Source: Bathynomus jamesi
Taxonomy: Eukaryota; Arthropoda; Malacostraca; Isopoda; Cirolanidae
NCBI GenBank assembly: GCA_023014485.1
Contig: JAJOZX010009443.1
Coordinates: 1 to 64,000, forward strand
Length of the DNA stretch: 64,000 nt
Reading direction: 5' to 3'
Position 1 is the first letter of the stretch; each line of letters opens with the position of its first letter. The notes under the pieces are model-generated. The model made no database searches, was not told where the DNA came from, and worked only from the letters and a program-made list of their open reading frames with translations. A program made the position numbers and the translations under genes. Positions 1-11,496 of this stretch are shown in pieces.

Positions 1-27
1 ATATATATATATATATATATATATATA
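1..27. repeat. (TA)n microsatellite
   Basis: Uninterrupted AT dinucleotides at the window edge, directly abutting the left end of a folded Tc1/mariner relic. Confidence 0.95.
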
Positions 28-28
28 A

Positions 29-611
29 CGGGGCGGTGAACAATGATTGCCCCCCCCATGCACAGATGAAACTAATAGAGGTACAAAATACTGATTGTTG
101 CATCTTTGACAATTTAATTCTACGTCTAAACAAAACCACTCAATAGTTGGTGTTGCCTCCTTGTGCTTGTGCTTGGCGGACGGCTTCAAGTCGGCAAGGG
201 TAGGAGGTGAGCAGAGACTCGAAAAGGTCAGTGTCGTACTCAAGATTTCGGAGGAATGTTTGACGTGCTGCTCCATGGTCCGGCGGCAGAATCGGGTGGC
301 TGGTGGTTCAGCAAGCATCGGGGATTCGACTCGGTCTTTCAGGATGGATCCTGAAAGATTCTGCCGCCGGACCATGAAGCAACACATCGAAACAATCCTC
401 CGAAATCGTGAGTACGACATTGACTTTTTCGAGTCTCTGCTCACCTCCTACCCTTGCCGACTTGAAGCCGTCCGCCAAGCACAAGGAGGCAACACCAACT
501 ATTGAGTGGTTTTGTTTAGACGTAGAATTAAATTGTCAAAGATGCAACAATCAGTATTTTTGTACCTCTATTAGTTTCATCTGTGCATTGGGGGGATCAT
601 TGTTTACCACC
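29..611. mobile_element. Fold-back Tc1/mariner-superfamily element
   Basis: Two long inverted arms (about 29-293 and 357-611) flank a loop of about 63 bases that holds its own small palindrome around GGATCC. Each arm carries the same 3' end of a transposase gene plus the terminal sequence, so the stop codons face outward. The outer ends lie in (TA)n on both sides, as expected for TA-targeting elements. The arms differ at several positions, so the fold is not fresh. No N-terminal or catalytic part of a transposase is present. Confidence 0.75.
356..505 (+). pseudogene. Transposase C-terminal fragment (Tc1/mariner superfamily)
   Basis: About 49 codons ending in GGNTNY and TGA. The pattern of a basic helix with a proline (SYPCRLEAVRQ) followed by a GG-T-Y tail resembles the extreme C-terminus of Tc1/IS630-type transposases. 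A mirror copy lies on the minus strand at about 140-292 in the other arm. No catalytic aspartate is present. Family assignment is moderate because only the tail survives. Confidence 0.55.
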
Positions 612-1350
612 ATATATATATATATATATATACGTATATACACACACTGATTGGTAAAGAAAACATTTGTCTAATTATGGGCTAATTTAAGCCATCTGTT
701 TTGGTTCATCAGAACAACTTTTGGATTTTAAAAACTCTTAAGGAATCTACTTCCTTTTTTTATCATTATTCTCGCCATTTTGCAAACTTATTTCCTCTTA
801 TTTTCGTCATAATTCTCATGATTAATTATTATTATTTAAAATATTCATATTTTAATCCTTTTAAATCCGTCCAATGGATTATTAAATATGGTTACCGCCT
901 TACTTCAACAGATTAAAAATGGCGTTCTCATAATAAATTGCCAGCGAAGTTCTCATTCAAAGAATACATATTTTACTTTCAGGCCGAGAATTTCGCTCTT
1001 AAGGTAAAATTGTGCATATATTATGTACGTAAGATGCAAAAAAAATAAAGCGCGCGCGCGCGCACACACACACACACACTTAACCTGTTCATCAAAGTTT
1101 CTTAATGTTTCCTTTAATTCGCTAAACTTTCCACCCGTTCATTTCTTCGTTTTTTGGATTTATAGATGGGAAAGGATGAGAGCGAGTCTCTCCGTCTTTG
1201 ATTCTTTTTCCAACATTTGGATGAGGATTTAGTTTTTGCGCGATTCTGGCCAACGAATCAATTTACCGTTTCAGTATATGGAAATCAATCTTAAAAATTT
1301 AACATTGTCACGATAAAAACTATTATTGTATAGTATAATAATACACCATA
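612..1350. other. AT-rich spacer with TA and CG/CA microsatellites
   Basis: Holds (TA)n at 612-632 and a compound (CG)n(CA)n tract at 1050-1079. No protein similarity was recognised in the short open frames. Confidence 0.7.
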
Positions 1351-1356
1351 TATATA

Positions 1357-1552
1357 CAGGGTGTCCCATAAGTCCGGTCTCATAGGAAAAGTTATTTTAA
1401 ATAAAATTTACAAAAGTAATACATTGGAACTAAAACAAATATTCAAAATGATATCTTGTTTTGAAACTTTTTTTTTTCTTGCAGGTAGAACAACACGCAA
1501 TGGCTAATATGGAAGCGAGTTACACTCCTAAGGAAAAGGCGGAAATTTCGAA
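1357..1552 (+). mobile_element. 5' end of a mariner-type element
   Basis: Starts with CAGGGTGTCCCATAAGTC directly after TA, the usual mariner terminal form. About 125 bases in, a pyrimidine run ends in CAG (1482-1484), and an ATG follows at 1500. The first codons (MANMEASYTPKEKAEI) look like the start of a transposase helix-turn-helix domain. The element is cut off at about 1552, where a minus-strand Tc1 relic begins. No matching right terminus was found nearby. Confidence 0.65.
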
Positions 1553-2100
1553 TACAGCAGCCACTCCTCGTGGAGTTAATTCAATCATTTGAATTAATGG
1601 AATCTTTACTGATGATGATGAAGCTTTGTTGCATCACTTTCCACAGTTCAGTATGGCTGTTAGGACTGGGATTTTCTTTTTTAGATTTGAACAATGTTGA
1701 AAAACGCTGAATTGGGTTCGGATCAAGTGACTGTGGAAACCATTCCATAATGGTCAACACGCAAAGACGCAAAGAGTAGACTTTCGCTTTGAGTCATTCA
1801 TTACCTTCTCGGAAAATGAAGTTTTGACTCACTAAGTTAATTCACCATACCATACCAAATGGTTAAGATAGAATGGTATTGTCCTCCTTCGTGGTACCTT
1901 GACTTCACAACTTCGTACCATTATGGAGCCACCAGCGTGCTTCACAGAGAGTTTTATTCATTCCATGGTCAATTTCATCGAGCCTGGGTATGATGTAGTG
2001 CCTCATGCTTGTTCCAAACAAATCCGTTTTGGACTCATCAGTAGTCGGGGCTCTTTATCGATCTTCAATAGTCAAATCTTGATAGTGTTTGATCCACCCC
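1553..2100 (-). pseudogene. Tc1-like transposase relic
   Basis: Read on the minus strand, three Tc1 landmarks appear in order: DESKTDLFG (first catalytic aspartate region), VKHAGGSIMV, and a form of the WPPQSPDLNPIE block (EWFPQSLDPNPI). Several stops and frameshifts separate them. The tail runs into the adjacent mariner fragment at about 1552. Two related relics lie at 12866-13255 and 13750-14290. Confidence 0.75.
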
Positions 2101-2385
2101 ATTTAAAAATACATTAAAAATAAAAATAAAAATATAGAAAAAACAAACATTCCGAAGGAATGTGACTGAAGTGGACAAAAACAAACTGCAAGAATTTTCC
2201 AAATTCTTTCAACTGACATTTATTTTACATATTTTTCCTCCTTTGTACGAAAATGAAAATTCTCTATGAAACACTTTGGGACTTCAAAGTACAATGTATG
2301 CCAGTCAGAGATAAAAGGTACACACGTACACACACACGTACACACACACACTTCCGTAATCTTGCTGCAGCTTCGTTTCCTCAAA
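2101..2385. other. Spacer with short CA-rich tract
   Basis: AT-rich DNA with ACACAC/CGTACAC runs near 2320-2350. No coding or element signal was recognised. Confidence 0.6.
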
Positions 2386-2832
2386 CCACATTTACATTGA
2401 CGCTAACTTGTTATCTACATGTTGGATTAGCATGTTAGTTAACTGTTATCTAACATGCAGTTCGTGCGCATCGTTTACACTGGAACACGCGTTATCTAAC
2501 ATGTTCAGTCAACTAATACCATCTGCCGGATATGAAAGAAACTGCGTCACAAAACTACAACCATTGGTCCGCTGACAGCAGAGCAGGGTTGCCAATCTAT
2601 GCACAAACAAATTTTTTATCGTAATAGGTTGGCAACCCTACCTATGACTATCGCCTCGCAACACGTCATATTAAAATATTTTTCGCTCCGGAACGCTCAC
2701 AAAACGGGTTAAAAGCTAACACGTTAGATAACGTCCTTGACAAATGTTAAACGTTTATACTGGGGTTAATTTGTGAGTTAATGCGTGGGCGAACGCGTTA
2801 AGAAACAAAATTACCGCAGTGTAAACGCGGCT
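2386..2832. mobile_element. MITE-like element, superfamily unassigned
   Basis: Imperfect terminal inverted repeats: the left end near CATTTACATTGACGCTAA pairs with the complement of the right end near GCAGTGTAAACGCGG. The body contains further copies of the GTTATCTAAC motif and an inner hairpin at 2585-2639 (GGTTGCCAA with TTGGCAACC). No open frame and no clear target duplication. Confidence 0.5.
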
Positions 2833-3261
2833 TTACGTTACTATTAAAAATATATGAAATAGAGAACGAGTTGTTACAGATATTTAATTTCAGTTTCCTT
2901 CGCGGAAATAACTTTAAAAAAAAAAGTGTACAAAAATTAAGTAAAAGCAAAACGAGAAATGAGATAAGAAAAAGGAAATGAGCATTTAAAAATAATAAAG
3001 TTGTCAGATGTTGCTGTCAGCTAAAATAATTAACAAATTCGCTTTAACTTGATAGACGAAGAACTATATTTAAAAAGGAAAATTTAAATGAATTCTACAA
3101 AATTCTTCTCGCATAAACAATGTATCGAAGATCGAATGATGTGGAAAGGGATACGTGGTAATTATAGAAATTGGGATAAACATCCAAAATGTCGTTGAAG
3201 CTAAACTCTGTATATTTAAAAGAAGGTAAAAAAAATTTATATGTACTGTATACGTAGATAC

Positions 3262-3531
3262 GTTACGGGGAATCTGCGTAACTAGGGGTTTCATGAAATC
3301 CCTAAAATGTTCAGGGATTTCACGTAAGGTTAAGTCGTGATATTTTCGTTAAAACTAACGAAAATATCGCGACTTAACCTAACCAACTGTCGAGGGCGTA
3401 CAGTTGACCTAACTGGACATTCAACAATTTTCCCGTAGGTTTAACGAAAATACTACGACTTAACCTCGCATTAAATCCCTGAACATTTTAGGGATTTCAT
3501 GAAATCCCTAGTTACGCAGATTCCCCGTAAC
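3262..3531. mobile_element. MITE with long TIRs and internal hairpin core
   Basis: Terminal inverted repeats of about 60 bp begin GTTACGGGGAATCTGCGTAA. Inside is a second palindrome at about 3328-3379 (GGTTAAGTCGTGATATTTTC and its complement). It is followed by a stretch ending GGGCGTACAGTTGA that is shared with the element at 55044-55413. A third relative lies at 61304-61520. The flanks AGATAC and AGATATAC may be a worn target duplication. Confidence 0.75.
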
Positions 3532-3786
3532 AGATATACGAGATCCGTGTAAAGCGGAAGCGAAGACACATTTCTATTAACCCTAGAATGCATATCGGGG
3601 AACAAATGGACCCCGCTATGCACGATCAATTGATTCACCTTCGCAGTCTAGAGTTAAACAAGAGGAATGCACGTACTATACAAATACCGCACATCCCCCA
3701 GTTTAGCCCCGACTCAACGAACAGCGAGTCTCCATAAACTTAACATTGTAAAATAGACGGCAAATGTGTCTAACACATAAAAGCAA

Positions 3787-3825
3787 CTTCGCTGATCAAC
3801 GGGAACCGATGTTACGACACTATGC
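3787..3825. repeat. Dispersed repeat shared with 60929-60970
   Basis: TTCGCTGATC followed by a GATGTTACGACACT stretch is nearly identical here and at 60929-60970 in the same orientation. Origin unknown. Confidence 0.6.
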
Positions 3826-3831
3826 ACAACG

Positions 3832-5215
3832 TAACCCTAAATTTGAATAACTATCACAATTTTTGGTTCTTTGTTTCCAAATCAAATGAGAATCCAAAAT
3901 TACGAACATTTTTTTATATATATATAATATTTACCATTTACATCGAAAGTTTACACATTGTTTGAATGTAAATTTGAGATTAATGACATCAAACGCCCTC
4001 CATTACCTAAATATAATCAGTATCATTATTATTTTATTTCTAATATAAGAAATTTACACCTAAACATTTATTCTATAATTATAAACCTAATAATTCTCTC
4101 AATAACTTTAGGCAAATGTTAAATTAACATCTTTAAAATTCTTTCTATATTTGTTAAAATCGATCTCTGCCCCTTTCAAATATTTACAAAATTACTGTAT
4201 TCCTTCGCTGAAGTGCCAACAATTCAAGTAGACCATTCGCTAATTTAGTAAGTACTCGCTCCTTTTCGTTAGTCAAATCTACTGTACCCTCAGTCCCTCC
4301 CAAAAATTTATCGGAATCTTCGCATAACCCCTTCCGATGAATCCTCAGTAAATAAAGTGGCAAAAAGAGGGGGGTGGGGGTCTCTGTATTGATAATTTGT
4401 CGTATATTTCCTCGAATATTTTAGAAGTTAGGCGACCGCACGCGGGATCGTCTCACGACTCACGACTGACGACTGACGACTCGGGTCGGGTAGTGACGAC
4501 TCGAGTCGCGCGTGATTTTACATTGACGGAATGGGAGCCCCCGCACGCTGTAGCGACCGTGACGCGAATGCGAAGATAGATTTGCGATTTAGCATTTTCA
4601 CTTTAATTTAGTTTTAACTTTAAACTCGAAACCCCTTCCAGTCACAATGGGACACTCGGGTTGAATAAAAAAAAAAAATATACGTTGTACTAAAATGCAA
4701 ATTTTCTAAAAACGCTCCAAAATGTCCAATACAAGTTTAGTTTTGTTGCGAGAAAAGGAACCCAAAATGTTAAGAATTCAACTAACTATACACACACACA
4801 CACACACAAAATTTACTAGTAATAAATCCTATACTTTTTTGGTTAAAAAAAAAGAAGTTTTAGGTTTCATACTTGTGAAAAACTCTCACTGTAAATTTTA
4901 GCTACGTAACTTTCCTCTATTATAAATAATGAAAACGTAACAGACTCGGACTGAACTGTATTCAGACGTCATCTTCAAGACCAACAGGAAAATTACACGA
5001 TAAAAAAAAAAGAAGTGAATTAAGAATAACAAATTTAACCGAGAGAGATACTTTTTGTTAAATTGAATGAAGTTCAGTTGCAAACCTCGAGATCTGCATT
5101 TCCACTCATCCTTAACTTACACGACGCCTCAGGCACGGTCAACGTGCGCGCATAATGGGCCGCAAACAATCGTGTAACGGCTGTACCTGAAGCCCTAAAA
5201 CTAGTGCACTATATA
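3832..5215. other. AT-rich spacer; possible Harbinger-type MITE scrap at 4430-4520
   Basis: Mostly AT-rich. A GC-rich island at about 4430-4520 contains repeated ACGACTGACGAC and CTCACGACT motifs, which also occur in the 78-bp MITE at 14028-14105. A (CA)n tract lies at about 4790-4809. No coding signal was recognised. Confidence 0.5.
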
Positions 5216-5290
5216 CAGGGTGGTACAGAAATAGGTATATAGTAGTAACAATACCTAATTGTATACCTAGTTTTAAATTAAATCTGTAAC
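5216..5290 (+). mobile_element. Isolated mariner-type left terminus
   Basis: CAGGGTGGTACAGAAATAGG follows TATA, matching the general mariner end pattern. No partner inverted repeat and no transposase were recognised downstream, so this is a scrap or an unrelated match. Confidence 0.4.
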
Positions 5291-5786
5291 TACAAATTTC
5301 CATCCCATACTACTAAATAAACATCACAAAAATTTCCTTGAAATTTAGACTGTGAAATAGGGATGAAGCGCCCAAACAAGATCGTACAATTGAACATAAA
5401 CTCTGTATCAGTCTCCCAGCGTACGAAATGTGAGATAAAACGCAAATGTACTTTGACACGTTACGACGGCTCCCCCCCCCTACCTGTCCAAAACAACACA
5501 CTAAAGCACCAACAAAACACGTTTGTGCCGATCAAATGGTAGTGACACGTCTTTCCGTTTTTAAAACAAATACAAAAATCTTTATTCAGAAAAGAATACA
5601 AATGAATTTACACTATTTTTCCATTTTTTTTCCTGTACAATTTTGATATTTGATATGGCATTACATTAATATATTCATATTACTCTAATCTGAATATGTC
5701 GTTAGAAGCATGGAGGCTTTTTAGGCCAAATTAATGATGTTTAGTTTATTTATTACATAAGAGAAGTGAAAGTGGCAAGTATAATA

Positions 5787-5837
<51 letters not shown>

Positions 5838-6218
5838 TAATCCCAAGATAAAAATTTACAAAATTTTAGGTCGAATGCGTGCAATGTAGTGATGTCCATC
5901 GAAAGGACGAGACAAAATTTGTTTCAAACACGTTCAGACATGAGCTCCCGCAAGGAAGAAAAGAAACGGCGCAATTTTCGGCGCACGTCTGTTCGTGTTA
6001 GCGACATCTTTCGAGCAACATTACAATACTATACATTTTCTTATTTATATATGAATGGGATGATGTCTGGCTGCTCTATGTTCGTTTATACACGTCGAAA
6101 CAGCTAGGGTAATCTTCACCAAATTTACTATATACATTAAGGGAAAACTAGGGAAGGTTTCAGTAACACACCCGCCCTTCCCAGTCCCACCTAGGTTGTG
6201 TTTCGGGGGGGATTTATT

Positions 6219-6219
<1 letters not shown>
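5291..6219. other. Spacer with (AAT)n microsatellite
   Basis: Contains (AAT)n at about 5784-5845 and (TA)n from about 6220. The small open frame at 5889-6107 has a basic composition and no recognised domain. Confidence 0.6.
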
Positions 6220-6259
<40 letters not shown>

Positions 6260-6271
6260 ACACACACACAC

Positions 6272-6420
6272 ACAGAGGGTGTCCTATAAGTCTGAAACCA
6301 TAGGGTAAAATAAGTAATTCATGTTTTCCGTTTATGCAAGTGCCCATGTCGTCTTTGAGTAAGGAAGAACGCATCCAGGTAATTCTGCTCGTAGGAAATC
6401 GGAGTCAGATGGAGATATAA
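6272..6420 (+). mobile_element. 5' fragment of a mariner element
   Basis: Begins GAGGGTGTCCTATAAGTC beside (TA)n/(CA)n. An open frame from ATG at 6346 to a stop at 6418-6420 encodes 24 residues (MSSLSKEERIQVILLVGN...), resembling the first helix of the mariner DNA-binding domain. The element is lost beyond this point. Confidence 0.6.
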
Positions 6421-6503
6421 AAAGAGAATATTTATTATAACTGTTATAGCTTGTAAGTCTAGGTTCAATTAAAAAATTATTGTGTGTATTTAAACTATAC
6501 ATA

Positions 6504-6686
6504 CAGGGTGGCCCATAAATCCCAAACGGTTATAATTAAAGCGAAAATAAAAAATTAAAAATCCAAATGAAAAGTTTAGAAATATTTTCGATTAATTTAA
6601 GTCAAATTTTTTAATTTATTTTTTTTAAATACGCTAGATGGGTTTTCGCTTTAATTATAACCGAGGGGGACTTACGGGCCACCCTG
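6504..6686. mobile_element. Mariner-type MITE with TA duplication
   Basis: A 183-bp element bounded by CAGGGTGGCCCATAAATCCC and the complement GGGCCACCCTG, with TA immediately outside both ends. Inverted repeats extend about 35 bp through an AT-rich stem (AACGGTTATAATTAAAGCG). No coding capacity. Confidence 0.85.
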
Positions 6687-6761
6687 TAGAAAACCTCCCT
6701 TTGGTTTTACAACTAACTTATTGAAACAGGTTTATTTTCTAAGTAAACACTTTCTATTGCA

Positions 6762-6943
6762 AATATATATATATATATATAATATATATACATATATATA
6801 TATATATATACATATATATATAACTATATATACATATATACATTATATATATATATATACATAATATATATATATATATACATATATATACATAATACAT
6901 ATATATACATATATATATATATATACATTATATAATATCATGA

Positions 6944-6974
<31 letters not shown>

Positions 6975-7073
6975 CATATATATACATATATATAATATAC
7001 ATTATATATATATATATATAATATATATATACATATACATATACATATACATATATATATATATATAATATAT

Positions 7074-7136
<63 letters not shown>

Positions 7137-7139
7137 TAT
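6762..7139. repeat. Long compound (TA)n/(CATATA)n tract
   Basis: About 380 bases of TA repeats with interspersed CATATA units. The 5' end of the LINE at 7141 abuts it. Long open frames read through it are repeat artefacts. Confidence 0.95.
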
Positions 7140-7242
7140 AGACAAAGAGTGTAAAGACAACACACAGCATAAGGGCAACGAAGGCCACAAACACAACTAG
7201 CACAAATAGGACAAGACAAGAGGAGTCAAGAAAAACGAGTGA

Positions 7243-7674
7243 AACTGTCCCCCAATAAGGAACAAAGCCAAGAGTGAATATGGGGAAGGAATTATATGCA
7301 GGTACTATATAAAAGATAATTGCAGATTTAAAAGAGGACAATGTATATATGAACATCCCCCAATATGCAATTTCTTCTATAATAATGGTCATTGTAAATT
7401 TGAGACGGATGTAAATTCTACCACCCAGACATCTGCAGACTTACGCAAAATATGGAACCTTCAAATTCGGAAAAAATGCTACTATCAACATCTCCCGACG
7501 GACTCAAAGAACAAAGGAAAAAGTTTAAATGACAATAGGAACACAATAATCGAACAAGAAAATTTTTTCAACATCGCGAACACGTTGCGGATGCTAAATG
7601 TCATCCACATGCAGTTGACACAGCTGGAAACCCCGACCAAATCGCTACCGGGCAAGAAGCTACCATACAAGTAG
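7243..7674 (+). pseudogene. LINE ORF1 fragment with CCCH zinc finger
   Basis: An open frame of about 143 codons with no clear start. Near its start it encodes a C-X7-C-X6-C-X3-H zinc finger (CRYYIKDNC...CIYEH), followed by a partial second finger (CNFFYNNGHC) whose last ligands are missing. Such fingers are nucleic-acid binding, and ORF1 products of LINEs bind their RNA. The frame ends at TAG 7672-7674, before the endonuclease frame. The assignment as ORF1 rests on position. Confidence 0.65.
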
Positions 7675-7742
7675 GCGGAAACGGATCTCTCGGAGGATCA
7701 TAGGCAACGAATCAAGCGATATCGAAGGAAAACGAACTTGAA

Positions 7743-8573
7743 ATGCGCAAGGGGCAACGAAAAACAGAGAACATAAAAATTGTCCTGGCTAATATTCAAG
7801 GAATAAGACCAAACCAATCACTCAATAAGGTTTCGTACCTGAAAGGATTTATGGACGAAACAAGGGCGGACATCGCATGCCTCACAGAAACTCATCTTAA
7901 AGATTGCCAAGGAAATTGTGAAAACTGCGAACATTGTATTGATAAGTAAGAGATAAATATAGAGGGCTTCAACTTACTAAGAGCGGATAGAACGACGAGA
8001 CGTAAAGGTGGCTGTGCTATATATGTACAGGAAGGTCATATGACAGAGACGATAATAAGTAAATCAAACAGCTATGTGGAACTCCTAGCAGTGAAAATAG
8101 AAAAATTAAACGTGATAGTAATAGTCATCTATCGACCTCCAAGCACCCCAACCGAAAAATTCTCGGAGGCCATTGATGACATCAGAAAGCTAATAAAGGC
8201 CATAAACCCTCCATCCCCCAATATAATGATCTGCGGAGACTTTAACTTCCCATTTATAAAATACAAAAAGGTGGATAGGAATATATATATTCACCAGGAC
8301 AAGGGGGGCACAAGAGAAGACCAGGAACAAGCAAAAATGTTGATGGCTCTCACAAATGAATTTATGCTGACGCAGGAGATAACAGAAAATACCAGAAAAA
8401 ATAACTGCCTGGATCTGGTATTCACGAATAACACGAACTTGAGTGCTGATATAAAAATAACCCCAACCATTATCTCAGACCACAACTTAATCGAGATATC
8501 AACAAATATGACGACAGCATTAAAGACAATACACATATTGTGGAAAGAAGTAAATTCGGGGCCTTTAACTTAA
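7743..8573 (+). pseudogene. LINE ORF2: AP endonuclease domain
   Basis: Starts at ATG 7743. Motifs in order: NIQGI, ADIACLTETHL, YRPPSTP, MICGDFNFP, CLDLVFTNN and SDHNLIEIS, matching the APE endonuclease that nicks target DNA for LINE priming. A single in-frame TAA at 7947-7949 interrupts it; the frame continues unchanged afterwards. The region ends at 8573, where the reading frame shifts into the linker to RT. Confidence 0.85.
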
Positions 8574-8574
8574 A

Positions 8575-10747
8575 CTCAAGACTATAAATTGGGAAGCAAT
8601 CAGATCGCACATGGCCCAAATAGAATGGAGAAAAATTTTCGAGAATAAAACAACTGAAGAAATGCTAACAACCTTGGAAGAAAAAACGCTGAGAATTTTA
8701 GAAAAATATGCTCCGAAATCACAGCCAAAAGGAAAGAGGAGCTGGCTAGAAGGCAAAAGAGAAGACTTTCCGCAAAAGAAAGAAAGTGGAGGCGAAGTTA
8801 GGCAACTGCGGACATAATGACAGGAAAGCAATAAAAGAAAAACTGGAGGGTATCGATAGGGAAATACAAGCCCTGATTAAGGACCATACAGAGAGGGAAG
8901 AGGAAAAGGCGGTAGAACCAATAAAGGAAAATCCAAAATACTTCTATAGCTATGCAAAAAGGAAAACAAAAACGCGCGCCGCTGTTGGGCCCTTAAGGAC
9001 AGAAATAATGAACTAACCGACGATCCAAAAGAAATATCTGATACATTGAGAGCTCAATATGAACAGTTTTCAGTACCCCAAAAGTGACAAAGCGATACCT
9101 GACATAAATGCATTCTTTGAAGAGGAATTGCAAGGAGACTATATAACAGATTTTGATTTTACACCAGAAGATGTAGCGAGAGCTATAGGACAAATGAAAC
9201 ACATTCAGCTGCAGGTCCGGACAATTGGAACGCATTATTGATTAAAAACTGTAAAAATGAAATAGCTACACCTTTATACTGGATATGGAGAAGATCCCTA
9301 GACACTGGGGAAATACCGAGCATCTTGAAAATAGCAAACATTGTCCCTATATATAAAGGAGGGGGGACAGATCTCAAGCAAAGAACTATAGACCAGTGTC
9401 ATTGACGTCCCACCTCACCAAAGTATTTGAAAGAATAGCGAGAGAAAATTTGATTTCCTGGAGACACGGGAAAGATTCAACGAAAATCAGCATGGATTCC
9501 GATCAGGTAGATCATGCCTATCACAACTAATAACACTACAACAATATCCTAGATGCATTGGAAGGCAATAACAACTACGATGTTATATACACAGATTTTG
9601 CTAAAGCTTTCGACAAATGTGACCATGGTATAATAGCACATAAAATTAAATATATGGGAATAACAGGCAAAGTGGGAAAATGGATCTACAACTTCCTAGA
9701 GAACGTCTGCAGGTCGTCAAAATTCAAGGTATATCATCATCAGAATCGAAGTACGCAGCTCAGTACCACAAGGGACAGTACTGGCCCCACTCCTGTTCAT
9801 TATCATGCTAACAGACATAGACAGCGGAGTAAACAGCAACAGTATAGTAACATCCTTTGCAGACGATACAAAGATCAGCAGAAAAATCAGCGATGTACAT
9901 GACGTGGAGGCCTTGCAGAGGGACACGAACAAAATATACAAATGGTCAGAAGACAACAACATGTCATTAACACCGAGAAATTTCAGCTCCTGAGATATGG
10001 TAGAAAAAAGAACTTAGACTGCATATTATGCTCCAGATAGACAGGAAATTCAGAGAAGCACGAAAGCGATCGATCTCGGGATAATAATGACAATGATGCG
10101 AAATTCGAAACACAAAATCAGATAGCGATAAATAAAGCAAGAGAGTCGCCGGACAGGTCTAAAAACGTTCAAGAGAAGGGACAGGACAGTAATGATTCCC
10201 CTGCTAAAAACACTGATTATACCAAAACTTGAATACTGCTCAGTTTTGACGTCCCCATATAAAAAGGAAGAAACTAATAAACTAGAAGAAACGCAAAGGC
10301 ATTTCACAGCCAAGATTGTTGGCTGCAAAGAACTCAACTACTGGGAAAGACTACGTAAACTAAATCTGTACTCACTGGAAAGAAGAGAGAGGTACATCAT
10401 AATCTACATATGGAAAATGATCGAAAAACTGGTACCAAACCTAAAACTAAACCCAATTACCACTCAAACAACACTGGAAAATAGGAAAGGCAGAATGTGT
10501 AGTGTTCCCAAATTAAAGGGCCGACAAGGGACCTCCTCAACTCTGAAGGAAAATAGCTTGGTTGTCAGGGGGCCAAGACTTTTCAACCAGCTTCCAAAGA
10601 CCTCAGAAACGTAACGGGGGTCAAAGTTGAAGTCTTCAAGAGAAGACTGGATGCCTGGCTGAGGACAGTACCAGATGAGCCGGGCGTGCCTGGCTATGTA
10701 CGGTGGAGCGCAAGAAAGCAACTCGCTCCTCCACCAGGCCAAACCTA
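8575..10747 (+). pseudogene. LINE ORF2: reverse transcriptase and C-terminal domain
   Basis: Reads through all three frames. The linker ENPKYFYSYAKRK leads to RT motifs: WIWRRSLDTGEIPSILKIA with NIVPIYKGGG at about 9280-9360, YTDFAKAFDKCDHG near 9586, and FADDTK (catalytic aspartates) near 9858. The thumb/C-terminal part follows (LEYCSVL, LNYWERLRKLNLYSLERR) and ends in VPDEPGVPGYVRWS near 10700. At least five frameshifts separate the segments. Confidence 0.85.
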
Positions 10748-10870
10748 GAGGCGGGGCCACCAGCTTGACCTCCGTGTGAAGAGAGACCAACGCACGAAAC
10801 AACATAAGGTTCATAAGGTAAGGTAATGTTAGGAAACCCAAAACTAAACCAAAATAAATAAAATATGTAA

Positions 10871-11446
10871 CTAGAAACCGTCAAGACGGTTGAACCGACT
10901 GATCGTGCGAGTTAAGTTACGAATCACAGTTAAGGGTTTCTCAAATATAGAAATCAGGATGGTGTAAAATCTAAAATTTCCTTTAGTTATTGATACACCA
11001 TTCGATTAGCGAGCTTGAGCGACATTGGATCTGTTCATTAGTTGGATGGGGGGACCATCCCTCTAGCGACCCTCACATGAATCGTATCAGGGTAAAAGAT
11101 CCCCCCCCCCCCAAACCTCCATCGCGCGACCTTTGCAGTTACGAATGAAATTATGCAATCCCAAACGGACACCCCGCTTAAAATAGTATTAATTTACTTC
11201 AAAGGACGACACTGCATAAAAAATAACATGTAGTTCGCCGTCCTCTTTCATCTGTTTGCAATAATACAGAGCTCGGATGAACGAATCTATAAGATTTAAA
11301 AATTAGAGTGTTTCATATAATAAAGAAATACCAATATTTAACAGTAGAAAATGTATGGATTTTCTCCACCAAACATCGATGAATGGTGAAAATTGGGGTT
11401 GACAGATTTCAGTTTTTTATGATCGCGATACGCGCAAAACCTCAAA

Positions 11447-11496
<50 letters not shown>

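Larger units (their letters stand above)
7141..10870 (+). mobile_element. Non-LTR retrotransposon (CR1/L2-type LINE), longest copy
   Basis: About 3.7 kb running from the edge of a TA tract through a zinc-finger ORF1, an AP-type endonuclease and a reverse transcriptase. The C-terminal block LNYWERLRKLNLYSLERR is typical of CR1/L2-like elements in invertebrates. The 3' region ends in A-rich sequence near 10860. It is the best-preserved of three copies; the others are minus-strand at 23800-26267 and 57380-59480. It has many frameshifts and is not functional. Confidence 0.85.

Noticed and set aside
5889..6107. 72-codon basic open frame
   Set aside because: No recognised motif; too short to support alone.
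6928..7392. 154-codon open frame on the minus strand
   Set aside because: Translation of TA/CATATA repeats (Y-I-Y-I runs); a microsatellite artefact.
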